Part shown: piece by piece, positions 50,889-58,955 of the stretch | Layout: every line of letters begins with the position of its first letter | How positions within the stretch are numbered: position 1 is the stretch's first letter | Source: Rhabdothermincola sediminis | GTDB taxonomy: Bacteria; Actinomycetota; Acidimicrobiia; Acidimicrobiales; Acidimicrobilacustridaceae | NCBI RefSeq assembly: GCF_014805525.1 | Contig: NZ_JACFSZ010000002.1 | Coordinates: 62,001 to 126,000, forward strand | Direction of reading: 5' to 3' | DNA: 64,000 bases | Position numbers and translations under genes: made by a program | The notes under the pieces: generated by a model | Seen by the model: only the letters and a program-made list of their open reading frames with translations | What the model was told of the DNA's origin: nothing | Databases searched by the model: none

Positions 50889-52088
50889 GTGCGCGAGCTA
50901 CCGAAGATCATCAGTGTCGACGATCACGTGATCGAGCCGCCGAACGTCTGGACCGACCGGTTGCCCTCCCGCTACCTCGACATCGGCCCTCGGGTCGAGC
51001 GCAGGAAGGTGAGCAACCTCCAGTTCAACGGCACCACCTACACCTGGGACCTCGACGACGAGGACGGTGTCGAGACCGACTTCTGGGTCTACGAGGACCT
51101 CACCGTCCCCCACCGGCGCATCATCGCCGCGGCGGGCTACCCGAAGGACGAGGTCACCCTCACGCCGATCACCTACGAGCAGATGCGACCCGGCTGCTAC
51201 GAGCAGAAAGCCCGGCTCGAGGACATGGACATCAACTGGGTCGAGGCCTCGCTTTCGTTCCCGACCTTCCCGCGGTTCTGCGGCCAGACGTTCCTGGAGG
51301 CCAAGGATCGTGAGCTCGCCGGGCTGTGCGTGCGGGCCTACAACGACTGGATGGTCGAGGAGTGGTCGGCTGGGACCGGCGGCCGACTCATCCCCCTGTG
51401 CATCGTCCCGCTCTGGGACGTCCACGAGGCTGCGGCCGAGGTGCGCCGCAACGCGGCCCGGGGGGTCCATGCGGTCTGCTTCAGCGAGATCCCCTACCAC
51501 CTCGGCCTGCCGAGTGTCCACGACAGGGACCGCTACTGGGACCCGTTCTTCGCCGCCTGCGAGGAGACCGACACGGTGGTCTGCATGCACATCGGGTCGT
51601 CCTCGAAGATGCCGGCCACCTCTCCCGACGCCTCCGCAGCGGTGCAGGCGACCCTCAGCTTCAACAACGCGATGGGCTCGCTGTCGGACTTCCTGTTCTC
51701 CGGCGTGCTGGTGCGCTTTCCCCGACTGAAGCTGGCCTACTCGGAGGGTCAGATCGGGTGGTTGCCCTACATCCTCGAGCGGGCCGACGACGTGTGGAAC
51801 CAGTTCCGTGGCTGGGCCTTCGATCGGTCGCTCGTGCCCGAGCCGCCGTCGACCTACTACCGGCGCCAGGTGTACGGCTGCTTCTTCCGCGACACGCACG
51901 GCCTGCGCAGCCTGGATGAGATCGGCGTGGACAACGTGACCTTCGAGACCGATTACCCCCACTCCGACTCGACCTGGCCGGAGACCAAGCAGATCGCCGA
52001 GGCGATGTTCGCGGGACTCGACGACGAGACCGTCTACAAGATCGTCCGGGGCAACGCCATCGAGATGCTCAGCCTCGACTTCGACTGA
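50889..52088 (+). CDS. amidohydrolase-2 family protein, paralogue of the 28009 gene
   Basis: A 399-residue metal-dependent hydrolase or decarboxylase with the same blocks as its paralogue: LPKIISVDDHVIEPPNVW, MRPGCYEQKARLEDMD, MHIGSSSKMPATS, KLAYSEGQIGWLPYILERAD, FETDYPHSDSTWPE. It probably catalyses a C-C or C-N hydrolysis or a decarboxylation. The GTG start is preceded by AGGAGG; a longer frame upstream is non-coding. A CTGACG-type operator in the divergent promoter assigns it to the ring C/D set, whereas the paralogue has a KstR-like box. Confidence 0.86.
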   Translation: MRELPKIISVDDHVIEPPNVWTDRLPSRYLDIGPRVERRKVSNLQFNGTTYTWDLDDEDGVETDFWVYEDLTVPHRRIIAAAGYPKDEVTLTPITYEQMRPGCYEQKARLEDMDINWVEASLSFPTFPRFCGQTFLEAKDRELAGLCVRAYNDWMVEEWSAGTGGRLIPLCIVPLWDVHEAAAEVRRNAARGVHAVCFSEIPYHLGLPSVHDRDRYWDPFFAACEETDTVVCMHIGSSSKMPATSPDASAAVQATLSFNNAMGSLSDFLFSGVLVRFPRLKLAYSEGQIGWLPYILERADDVWNQFRGWAFDRSLVPEPPSTYYRRQVYGCFFRDTHGLRSLDEIGVDNVTFETDYPHSDSTWPETKQIAEAMFAGLDDETVYKIVRGNAIEMLSLDFD

Positions 52089-52399
52089 CCGGCGGGACTC
52101 GCCGTGAGGTCCCGGTCGCGGTCCGTGACCTCGCAGGCAGGGAGTGTTCGGGACGACACCTGACGTGCGCATGTAGCCGATCTTCGGGTCGATATCACCA
52201 CCCTTCGTGAGTCTCTTTTGACGCTACGCGCGTGCCTGCGGGGAACTTTGCCCCGACGGCGAGAAAAACCTTGCGGAAAGACGGCTTTCCCATTAGATAG
52301 GTCATTGTGCCTATGTGACCTCCAACACAGGGGGCTGGCACGGTGGCGATACAAGCGTGGGTGGCTGGGGCGATCCGAGGCCACCGGGGAGGAAGCTTC
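52089..52399. other. 311-nt intergenic leader, AT-richer than its surroundings
   Basis: No gene seen. A weak hairpin (GAGGTC at 52106-52111 with GACCTC at 52127-52132) follows the amidohydrolase stop. The right half holds CGGGG/CCCCG and GGAAAG/CTTTCC stems and an AGGTCA...TGACCT inverted repeat, then GGGGAGG before the secreted-protein ATG. It may be a long structured 5' leader. I could not match it to a known riboswitch. Confidence 0.4.
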
Positions 52400-53344
52400 A
52401 TGAACACCGCCTTTTCGATGCCGTCGCGCGCCTTGTCGCGCCGGAGACTGGCGATCATCACCGCCGCCGCGCTGGCGATCGCGGCGATGGTGATCGCTCG
52501 CTCCCCCAGCGGGGCCGGCGCCGATTCGCAGACCTCGAACGTGGCTGCGAACTGCTCGGCCCTGGGCATCAACCTCAGCGCCACCGTCCCGGTGACGGTG
52601 ACCGATACGCCCGACCCCGCCACGGCAGGTGGGCAGGTCACCCTCGACATCGAATCCGGGCTCCCGACCCTCTCACTGACCGTGACGATCAACAGCGCGA
52701 CCATCAACATCCCGATCCCCTCGCAGGTCCAGAGCGTCGACAGCGTGACCTTCACCGGGGGGAACGTGACCCCGAGCTGGTCGGTCAGCGCGACGCACCT
52801 GTCTCTGACCTTCACGGGGCCGATCTCGTCCACGGCCATCCAGATCCCGAAGGCCACGATCGTGCAGACGATCAAGCCCGGTACGGCCGGCCAGACCATC
52901 CAGTGGAAGACGTTCAGCAGCATCGTGTCGAACGCGGTGCTGGGCACCACGCCACTCACCGCGAACTGCACGCCGACCGACCCGAACCAGGTCCTGAACA
53001 CCACTGCGATCCAGGCTCCGCCGACGACCACCACCACGGCTCCGCCGACGACCACCACCACGGCTCCGCCGACGACCACCACCACGGCTCCGCCGACGAC
53101 CACCACCACGGCTCCGCCGACGACCACCACCACGGCTCCGCCGACGACCACCACCACGGCTCCGCCGACGACCACCACCACGGCTCCGCCGACGACCACC
53201 ACCACGGCTCCGCCGACGACCACCACCACGGCTCCGCCGACGACCACCACCACGGCTCCGCCCAGCGACGGCGGTGGAGGAATCGTCGCCATCATCGTGG
53301 CGATCATCGTGAAGATCCTCTGCAAGTGGTTCCGCTTCTGCTGA
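52400..53344 (+). CDS. secreted protein with ten APPTTTTT repeats and a hydrophobic C-terminal tail
   Basis: A 314-residue exported protein. The signal peptide (SRRRLAIITAAALAIAAMVIA) is followed by a beta-rich domain of about 150 residues resembling a bacterial Ig-like or dehydratase-like fold (VTLDIESGLPTLSLTVTI, WSVSATHLSLTFTGPI), then ten APPTTTTT units and a C-terminal hydrophobic segment GIVAIIVAIIVKILCKWFRFC. The repeat is a probable O-glycosylated stalk through the cell wall; the tail would hold it in the membrane or be a sorting end. ATG behind GGGGAGG. Unconnected to catabolism as far as I can see. Confidence 0.85.
   Translation: MNTAFSMPSRALSRRRLAIITAAALAIAAMVIARSPSGAGADSQTSNVAANCSALGINLSATVPVTVTDTPDPATAGGQVTLDIESGLPTLSLTVTINSATINIPIPSQVQSVDSVTFTGGNVTPSWSVSATHLSLTFTGPISSTAIQIPKATIVQTIKPGTAGQTIQWKTFSSIVSNAVLGTTPLTANCTPTDPNQVLNTTAIQAPPTTTTTAPPTTTTTAPPTTTTTAPPTTTTTAPPTTTTTAPPTTTTTAPPTTTTTAPPTTTTTAPPTTTTTAPPTTTTTAPPSDGGGGIVAIIVAIIVKILCKWFRFC
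53015..53254. repeat. ten tandem 24-bp units (APPTTTTT)
   Basis: Unit GCTCCGCCGACGACCACCACCACG repeated ten times with essentially no variation, in frame with the secreted protein. Near-identical codons point to recent expansion or slippage, so copy number may vary between strains. Confidence 0.9.
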
Positions 53345-53368
53345 CCCACCTGCAGTGAGCTTGGAACG

Positions 53369-53400
53369 GAGGGCCGGGCGGCGACCGCCGCCCGGCCCTC
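53369..53400. terminator. strong GC hairpin between convergent genes
   Basis: A perfect 15-bp stem (53369-53383 with 53386-53400) with a 2-nt centre, between the stop of the secreted-protein gene and the end of ipdC. No T-run, but a plausible bidirectional terminator. Confidence 0.7.
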
Positions 53401-53409
53401 CCGCTTCTC

Positions 53410-54492
53410 TCAGCCCGTCAGCGTGGCGAGGACCCGGCCGGCCTCGGCCATGATGCGCTCGATCAACTCGGCCACCGAGGGCAGGTCCTCGATCACGCCG
53501 ATGCCCTGCCCGGTGGGCAGGATCCCCACCTCAGGGCGCCCGTCCACCAGGGTGGCCCTGATCAGCATGGGCGCGTTGGCGGCCATGACGAGCTGGCTCC
53601 AGGTGAGATCCTGGTTGCGCTTCATCGCCAGGCCCTCTCGGAGCAGGTCCCGGTAGCTCGTCCGGGTGAGCCTGCGGAAGGCGAGCGCGTTGCGCACCGC
53701 CCTGGGGAGACGGGTGAGCACTGACGAGCGCTCGAGCTCGTCGACCACCTCGGTGCGGATCACCCGCTGCGGGTACCCGTCGATGGCCTTGGTGACCACG
53801 GTGTCGTTGACGGTCTTGCTCAGGTAGATCTGCTTGATGAGCTCGGGCACCGTGGACTCACGGGTGAGCAGGAAGCGAGTGCCCATCGCGATGCCGTCGG
53901 CGCCCCACGCCAGCGCAGCTACCAGCCCTCGCCCGTCGGTGAAGCCACCGGCGCCGAGCACCGGGATGTCCACGGCATCGACCACCTGGGGCAGCAGCAG
54001 CGAGGTCGGCACCGAGCCCGTATGCCCGCCTCCCTCGGCGCCCTGGGCGATGACGGCGTCCACGCCCCACTCCGCCACCTTCTCCGCGTGCCGCCTGGCC
54101 CCGACGGTCGGCATGGTGACCACGCCTGCATCCTTGAGCCGGGCGATGGTCTCCCGCCGGGGAGCCTGGGCGAAGGAGGCCACCCGGACCCCCTCGCGGA
54201 TGAGCAGGGTGATCCGATCGTCGATGTCGGGCTGGTCGGCGCGCAGGTTCACGCCGAAGGGGTTGTCCGTGCGCGCCTTGACCTCCCGGATGGCTCGCTC
54301 GAGCTCGGCACAGGTCATGGTGGCCGAGGCGATGATGCCCAGACCGCCGGCCGCACTGGTCGCTGCAGTGAGCCGCGCCCCGGCCACCCACCCCATGCCG
54401 GTCTGCACGATCGGGTAGCGCACGCCGAACAGCTCGCAGGCGCGGGTGTGCAGCGCTCGCCGACCCGGCGGCGGGCCGGCCGAGGCCGACAT
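53410..54492 (-). CDS. ipdC: IpdC, flavin-dependent oxidoreductase (nitronate-monooxygenase-like fold)
   Basis: A 360-residue TIM-barrel flavoprotein: VQTGMGWVAGARLTAATSAAG at the N-terminus, then a second block IASATMTCAELERAIREVK, GGHTGSVPTSLLLPQVVDAV and GADGIAMGTRFLLTRES. Resembles mycobacterial IpdC closely from memory. IpdC acts in the C/D-ring stage of cholesterol degradation, at the level of the ring-opened CoA intermediates. Its ATG overlaps the ipdB stop by one base (TGATG), the last gene of the four-gene operon echA20, ipdA, ipdB, ipdC. Confidence 0.92.
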   Translation of the reverse strand: MSASAGPPPGRRALHTRACELFGVRYPIVQTGMGWVAGARLTAATSAAGGLGIIASATMTCAELERAIREVKARTDNPFGVNLRADQPDIDDRITLLIREGVRVASFAQAPRRETIARLKDAGVVTMPTVGARRHAEKVAEWGVDAVIAQGAEGGGHTGSVPTSLLLPQVVDAVDIPVLGAGGFTDGRGLVAALAWGADGIAMGTRFLLTRESTVPELIKQIYLSKTVNDTVVTKAIDGYPQRVIRTEVVDELERSSVLTRLPRAVRNALAFRRLTRTSYRDLLREGLAMKRNQDLTWSQLVMAANAPMLIRATLVDGRPEVGILPTGQGIGVIEDLPSVAELIERIMAEAGRVLATLTG

Positions 54493-55301
54493 CAGTTCTT
54501 GACCTCGGTCGTGCGCAGCCCTGCAGGATCGATGACATCGCGGATCAACCTCAACTCCTCCATGGTGGGGAGCCGGGTCTCGTCGAGGTCCTCGGCGACC
54601 GCGAGCTCGAAGCCCGTCGCCTCCTGGACCTCCTCGAGCGACACGCCCGGGTGCACGCTGCGCACCCGCATGCGATGGTCGGGAGTCTCGAAGTCGAACA
54701 CGCCGAGGTTCGAGACCACCCGGCGGATCTCGTGGAACCGCGCCGCCCGCGGGCCCAGCGCGGCGGCCCGGTCGTAGCCCACCCCGCTCACCACGTCGAC
54801 CTTCTCGACGAAGGATTTCGGGTTGTGGTTCGGTACCCAGTAGCTCGTGGTGTGGTTGATCGTGTTACCCGGCGCGCCCCGGAAGCCCAGCAGCTGGGCT
54901 CGGGGGCGATGCCAGTCACCGATACAGGCGATGTTCTGGTTGCCGTAGCGGTCGATCTGACTCGCTCCCATCATCACGTGGCGCTTGCCGTTCCACAGCA
55001 CGGTGAACATCTGCGGGTAGGGGTTCCAGCTCTCGACCACCTCGTCGAGCTCCAGCCTGCCGTCGACGTTGCGGTAGGGGTTCACGCCGGGAGGCAGGCA
55101 CGAGGAGGTGAACATGGCGAAGCCGTCGGTCATCACCAGCGAGGGTTCGAAGGTCTCCCGGGCCAGGCGACCGCCGATCATGGGGATGGTGCCGATGGGG
55201 TTGCAGAGCCGCTCACCATCGCCGCGGAAGCATTCGGCCACCGCGACCACGCACACCTCGGCCCTGGTCGCCCCCGGGACCGCTTCGACCGACCCACCCA
55301 T
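54492..55301 (-). CDS. ipdB: IpdB, CoA-transferase-family subunit (steroid ring hydrolase)
   Basis: A 269-residue beta-type subunit of the family I CoA-transferase fold: CVVAVAECFRGDGERLCNPIGTIPMIGGRLA, then WNGKRHVMMGASQIDRYGNQNI and VVSNLGVFDFETPDHRM. With IpdA it forms the enzyme that hydrolyses the last ring of the steroid (COCHEA-CoA) in mycobacteria, rather than transferring CoA. Overlaps both neighbours by one base. A longer frame upstream is a shadow of ipdA. Confidence 0.93.
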   Translation of the reverse strand: MGGSVEAVPGATRAEVCVVAVAECFRGDGERLCNPIGTIPMIGGRLARETFEPSLVMTDGFAMFTSSCLPPGVNPYRNVDGRLELDEVVESWNPYPQMFTVLWNGKRHVMMGASQIDRYGNQNIACIGDWHRPRAQLLGFRGAPGNTINHTTSYWVPNHNPKSFVEKVDVVSGVGYDRAAALGPRAARFHEIRRVVSNLGVFDFETPDHRMRVRSVHPGVSLEEVQEATGFELAVAEDLDETRLPTMEELRLIRDVIDPAGLRTTEVKN

Positions 55302-56167
55302 CAGCCCTGCCTCCTCGCCGCCAGCGCCTTCTGGTACTCGACCTCCGACTCGAACTCGAGCCACTCCCGGGCGAACGCCGACCAGGTCTCCTCTGAGGAC
55401 GCCGCCGCCACGTACTGCTTCTGGAACGCCTCGTCGCGTCCGTAGTCGGGTGGGCACTCGGTGAAGTGCGCCCCGTTGGGCGCCTCGACGACGCCGTCGA
55501 CGTTCAGTCGGCTGATGCGCAGCGTGTGGAACGACCCGAACCGGGCGAAGTCCTCGGTGGGCACCACCTGCTCGCAGGACAGGAACGTGCGATCCGCAGC
55601 CAGGCTGAACCAGTCATCCATGTACAGGTCCGGTCCGAGGAACTGCCCGTTGCCGGCCTGGTCGGCCCGGTTCATGTGGATGAGCGCCACGTCGAGCTGG
55701 ATCGCCGGCATGGCCACCAGCTCCTCGCCGTCCTCGTAGGGCGAGCGGACCGTGCGGATCTCGGGCATCGCCGTGAGCAGGTCCGATCCCAGGCCGGCCC
55801 GGGTGGGGAGGAAGGGAACCCGCCAGGCCGCGGCCTGCAGGCCGAGCAGCAACATGCCCTCGTCCAGCTCCATGGCCTCCAAGGCTCCCGCCTGGCGGGC
55901 AGCGCGGAAGTGCGGCTCCAGGGGGATCGAGTCCAGGGAGACGAATCCGTAGATCGCCTTGCGGACCTTGCCGGCGGCGCAGAGCAGGCCGATGTCCGGG
56001 CCGCCGTAGCTCACCACCGTGAGGTCTCGCAACGGCGAGCGCAGGATCGCCCGCACCAATGACATCGGCTTGCGGCGGGACCCCCAGCCGCCGATGCCGA
56101 TCGTCATGCCGTCACGGAGCTCGGCGATCACGTCTTCTTCGGTCATGCGCTTGTCGGGCAGCGCCAT
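55301..56167 (-). CDS. ipdA: IpdA, CoA-transferase-family subunit (steroid ring hydrolase)
   Basis: A 288-residue alpha-type subunit: TIGIGGWGSRRKPMSLVRAI, VSYGGPDIGLLCAAGKVRKA, FVSLDSIPLEPHF, an acidic block MELDEGML (99-106) near the catalytic Glu105 region of M. tuberculosis IpdA, and EAPNGAHFTECPPDYGRDEAFQ. Forms the active complex with IpdB. Its ATG lies 8 nt after the echA20 stop. Length matches the mycobacterial protein (about 290). Confidence 0.94.
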   Translation of the reverse strand: MALPDKRMTEEDVIAELRDGMTIGIGGWGSRRKPMSLVRAILRSPLRDLTVVSYGGPDIGLLCAAGKVRKAIYGFVSLDSIPLEPHFRAARQAGALEAMELDEGMLLLGLQAAAWRVPFLPTRAGLGSDLLTAMPEIRTVRSPYEDGEELVAMPAIQLDVALIHMNRADQAGNGQFLGPDLYMDDWFSLAADRTFLSCEQVVPTEDFARFGSFHTLRISRLNVDGVVEAPNGAHFTECPPDYGRDEAFQKQYVAAASSEETWSAFAREWLEFESEVEYQKALAARRQG

Positions 56168-56175
56168 CAGCACTC

Positions 56176-56934
56176 CTACTTGGTGAAGTCGGCGTCGCGC
56201 CCCTCGACGAACGCGTCGCGCGCCTCGTCGGCCACGCCCGACAGGTTCAGCTCGAAGGTGAAGCCCTGCTCGAAGCGGTAGCTGCGCTTCACGTCCCACA
56301 GGTCGATGCCGTTCAACGACTCCTTGGCCGCCCGGATGACCGTCGGGCTCTTCGTGGCGATCTGGCGGGCCACCTCGATCGCCGCCGGGCGGAGCTCCTC
56401 CCGCTCGACCACCTGTAGCACCGATCCGAACTGGTGCAGCTCCTGGGCCGTGGCGGTGGTGGCCGTGTAGACCATGGCTCGCATCTTGTGCTGGGGCACC
56501 AGCCGGGCCAGGTGGGTCGCCGCACCGAGCGCCCCCCGATCGACCTCGGGGAGGCCGAAGTACGCGTCCCTGGACGCCACCACGATGTCGGCATTGCCCA
56601 CCAGGCCGATGCCTCCGCCCAGGCAGTAGCCGTGCACCGCCGCGATCACGGGCACCGCGCACTCGTACACAGCGGCGAAGGCCGCGAAGCAGCCGCGGTT
56701 GGCGCCGATGAGGGCGTCGAAGCCCTCGGTGGCCTGCATCTCCTTGATGTCCACCCCGGCGTTGAAGCCCTTGCCCTCGGCCCGCAGGATCACGGCCCGC
56801 ACACTGCGGTCCTCACCCAGCCCGCGCACGATGTCGGCCAGCTCGAACCAGCCGGCGACCGTCAGCGCGTTCACCGGTGGGTGCTCCATGACCACTTCCG
56901 CGATGCCGTCCTCGATCGACGATGTGATGCCCAT
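56176..56934 (-). CDS. echA20: EchA20, enoyl-CoA hydratase-family ring-D hydrolase
   Basis: A 252-residue crotonase-fold enzyme. Conserved blocks agree with mycobacterial EchA20 from memory: PPVNALTVAGWFELADIV, AEGKGFNAGVDIKEMQATEG, YECAVPVIAAVHGYCLGGGIG, GLPEVDRGALGAATHLARLVP, and EQGFTFELNLSGVADEARDAF. EchA20 opens ring D of the HIP-CoA-derived intermediate before IpdAB. The ATG giving MGITSS matches the known N-terminus and has GGATGGAG before it. It heads the operon and has a CTGACG-type operator 32 nt upstream. Confidence 0.95.
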   Translation of the reverse strand: MGITSSIEDGIAEVVMEHPPVNALTVAGWFELADIVRGLGEDRSVRAVILRAEGKGFNAGVDIKEMQATEGFDALIGANRGCFAAFAAVYECAVPVIAAVHGYCLGGGIGLVGNADIVVASRDAYFGLPEVDRGALGAATHLARLVPQHKMRAMVYTATTATAQELHQFGSVLQVVEREELRPAAIEVARQIATKSPTVIRAAKESLNGIDLWDVKRSYRFEQGFTFELNLSGVADEARDAFVEGRDADFTK

Positions 56935-56965
56935 GGCGGCTCCATCCGACACTGCCCCACCGTTT

Positions 56966-56980
56966 CTGATGGGGCGTCAG
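56966..56980. promoter_or_regulatory. CTGACG-type operator, copy 8
   Basis: CTGATGGGGCGTCAG, between divergent echA20 (32 nt) and the SDR (60 nt). In mycobacteria the corresponding operon is controlled by KstR2 through a different palindrome. Confidence 0.75.
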
Positions 56981-57039
56981 CTCGGTGTGGCAAGGTAGGC
57001 GATCAACACCTGCGTTGCGAATCCCCGGAGGAGCTCGAC

Positions 57040-57867
57040 ATGGCCGGCGCACTCGGAAACCCCCTGGATCTCAGTGGCTCCGTCGTCCTCGTCACCGGCG
57101 GCACCAAAGGGGTCGGTCGAGGCATCGCCGCCCGCTTCCTCCAGGCGGGCGCCGCAGTGGTGGTCTCGGCCCGCAACGAGCCCGAGAGTCCGGTGGCTGT
57201 CGAGCGCGATCATGCGGCCTTCGTGGCCGCCGATGTGCGCGACCCCGAACAGGCTGCCGCCATCGTGGCGTTCGCGGTGGAACGCTTCGGCCGGCTCGAC
57301 GTGGTGGTGAACAACGCCGGGGGCTCGCCGCGGGCGGACGCCGCGCACGCCTCGCCTCGATTCTCCGAGTCGATCGTCCGGTTGAACCTGCTGGCCCCGC
57401 TGCACGTTGCCCAGGCCGCCAACGCCGTGATGCAGGAACAGGAGAGCGGGGGGTCCATCATCAACATCGCCAGCGTCAGCGCGCTCCGCCCCTCGCCCGG
57501 CACCGCCGCCTACGGCGCGGCCAAGGCCGGCTTGTTGAGCCTCACGACGACACTGGCGGTCGAGTGGGCACCGAAGGTGCGGGTCAATGCGGTCACGCCC
57601 GGCTACATCGAGACCGAACAGGCCCACCTGCACTACGGCGATACCGATGGGGTGGCGGCGGTGGCCGACACCATCCCCCTGCGGCGTATGGGCACACCTG
57701 TGGACGTGGGCGATGCCTGCCTGTACCTCGCCTCCTCGCTCGCCGGCTACGTCAGCGGCGCCAACCTGGTGGTGCACGGTGGCGGCGAACGACCGCTCTT
57801 CCTCTCGGCTGCCAACGCCGACGCGACCAGCGTGACCGGCGCATCACCGTCCCCGGGAGACGGGTAG
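57040..57867 (+). CDS. short-chain dehydrogenase/reductase divergent from echA20
   Basis: A 275-residue SDR: TGGTKGVG, VSARNEP, NNAGGSPRAD, NIASVSALRPSP and the catalytic YGAAK, with an unusual long C-terminal tail (FLSAANADATSVTGASPSPGDG). An SDR (Rv3549c) also stands divergent to echA20 in M. tuberculosis, so this position is conserved and a role in ring C/D breakdown is likely. The ATG is preceded by CGGAGGAG. It is followed after 9 nt by a TPR-like gene on the same strand. Confidence 0.88.
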   Translation: MAGALGNPLDLSGSVVLVTGGTKGVGRGIAARFLQAGAAVVVSARNEPESPVAVERDHAAFVAADVRDPEQAAAIVAFAVERFGRLDVVVNNAGGSPRADAAHASPRFSESIVRLNLLAPLHVAQAANAVMQEQESGGSIINIASVSALRPSPGTAAYGAAKAGLLSLTTTLAVEWAPKVRVNAVTPGYIETEQAHLHYGDTDGVAAVADTIPLRRMGTPVDVGDACLYLASSLAGYVSGANLVVHGGGERPLFLSAANADATSVTGASPSPGDG

Positions 57868-57876
57868 ACAGGATGC

Positions 57877-58944
57877 ATGCTGATCGCGGGGCGCACCTAC
57901 CGTGACCTGCGGGCCGCGTTCGGGCGAGGTGCCTACGACCAGATCGTCCGCGAAGGCCCGGCGGTCGCGGCTACCCTCGAGGCCGACGCCACCCAGCAGG
58001 AGCTGGTGCCGGCAACGGCCCTGCTCGTGGGCGCCGCGCTGGCCGAGCAGGAGCTCTACACCGACGCCATCGCCTGGCTCGAGTACGGCTTGGCCCGGCT
58101 GCCCGGCACGGCGTCGGTCGCCGAGGTCGCCGGCGGCCACTGGCACCACCGGCTCCTCGCGGACCTGTATCTGCTGACCGGACGCTGGGACTCGGCATCC
58201 GTCTACCTGGATTGGTTGGCCCGCCCCGAGCAGCCGCTCGACAGCCGGCTGGCCGCCACCCGAGGACAGGCCATGCTGGCCGCGGCACGCGGGCGCTTCG
58301 ACGACGCGCACCTGCTCGTGAACGCCGCGGCCGACCTGGCCCGGCGAGCACACAGCAGTGCCCTGGCAGCGATGGTGGAAGCCGACCGAGCGCTCGTCGT
58401 CGCCGCACAGGGCCGGCTGCTCGAAGCCGTCGGATTCACCGAGGAGGTGGCGCCCCGTCTCGCCGCGCCCGGCCGGGGACCCGAGCAGCGTTGGGCGAAC
58501 GCGGTGGCGGCCGCGCTCCTGACCACGATGGCCCGGCTGCTCGCGGCGGGCGGCGACCTCATGACCGCCATGCGCTACCTCGTCGAGGCCGGCGTCCCCG
58601 TGGTGGCCACCGGACGGTCGTACTGGTCGGCGCAGCTCGACCTGGCCCGCGGGGTGGTGTGGCGGGAGGAAGGCGAGGCCGAGCGCGCCGAGCCCGCCGC
58701 CATCCGGGCCGTGCAGGAGCTCGACCGGCTCGGTGCACGTCCTGCCGCGGCGGTGGCCCGGCTCGAGGAAGCCCGGCTCGCGGAGGCACGCGGCCACGTG
58801 CTCTCCGCCCGGCGGCTCTACGAACGCGCCTGGCGCGAGTGCGCGGCACTCGGCTTGTCCCGGGAGACGAGCGGGATCCGTGCCCGACTGGCGACCCTCG
58901 GCCAGGAAACTGACGAGTCGTCAGAATCCGGGGCGGTCGAGTAG
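57877..58944 (+). CDS. TPR-like alpha-helical repeat protein
   Basis: A 355-residue protein, almost wholly alpha-helical and Ala/Leu/Arg-rich, with recurring tetratricopeptide-like helix pairs (YTDAIAWLEYGLARLPG, LADLYLLTGRWDSASVYLDWL, MLAAARGRFDDAHLLVNAAADLARRA, RLLEAVGFTEEVAPRL). No enzymatic motif, signal peptide or membrane helix. It could be a scaffold for the pathway or a sensor. Its last codons contain the CTGACG-type operator of the next gene. Transcription probably starts with the upstream SDR. Confidence 0.72.
   Translation: MLIAGRTYRDLRAAFGRGAYDQIVREGPAVAATLEADATQQELVPATALLVGAALAEQELYTDAIAWLEYGLARLPGTASVAEVAGGHWHHRLLADLYLLTGRWDSASVYLDWLARPEQPLDSRLAATRGQAMLAAARGRFDDAHLLVNAAADLARRAHSSALAAMVEADRALVVAAQGRLLEAVGFTEEVAPRLAAPGRGPEQRWANAVAAALLTTMARLLAAGGDLMTAMRYLVEAGVPVVATGRSYWSAQLDLARGVVWREEGEAERAEPAAIRAVQELDRLGARPAAAVARLEEARLAEARGHVLSARRLYERAWRECAALGLSRETSGIRARLATLGQETDESSESGAVE
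58910..58924. promoter_or_regulatory. CTGACG-type operator, copy 9, inside a coding region
   Basis: CTGACGAGTCGTCAG, identical to copy 7, located within the last codons of the TPR-like gene and 31 nt before the DUF35 start. The embedding implies an internal promoter for the DUF35-thiolase pair. Confidence 0.8.
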
Positions 58945-58955
58945 CGTGACCAGCC

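Noticed and set aside
52089-52399. Leader of the secreted protein as a cyclic-di-AMP (ydaO) or other known riboswitch
   Set aside because: I could not place the conserved core of ydaO, GEMM or cobalamin riboswitches; only short unrelated stems are visible.
53015-53254. Ten regular 24-bp repeats as a CRISPR array
   Set aside because: There are no spacers; units are contiguous, in frame and encode APPTTTTT.
52195-53349. Long minus-strand frame encoding GGAVVVVV repeats
   Set aside because: It is the complement of the threonine-repeat gene, which has a good ribosome-binding site, signal peptide and sensible composition.
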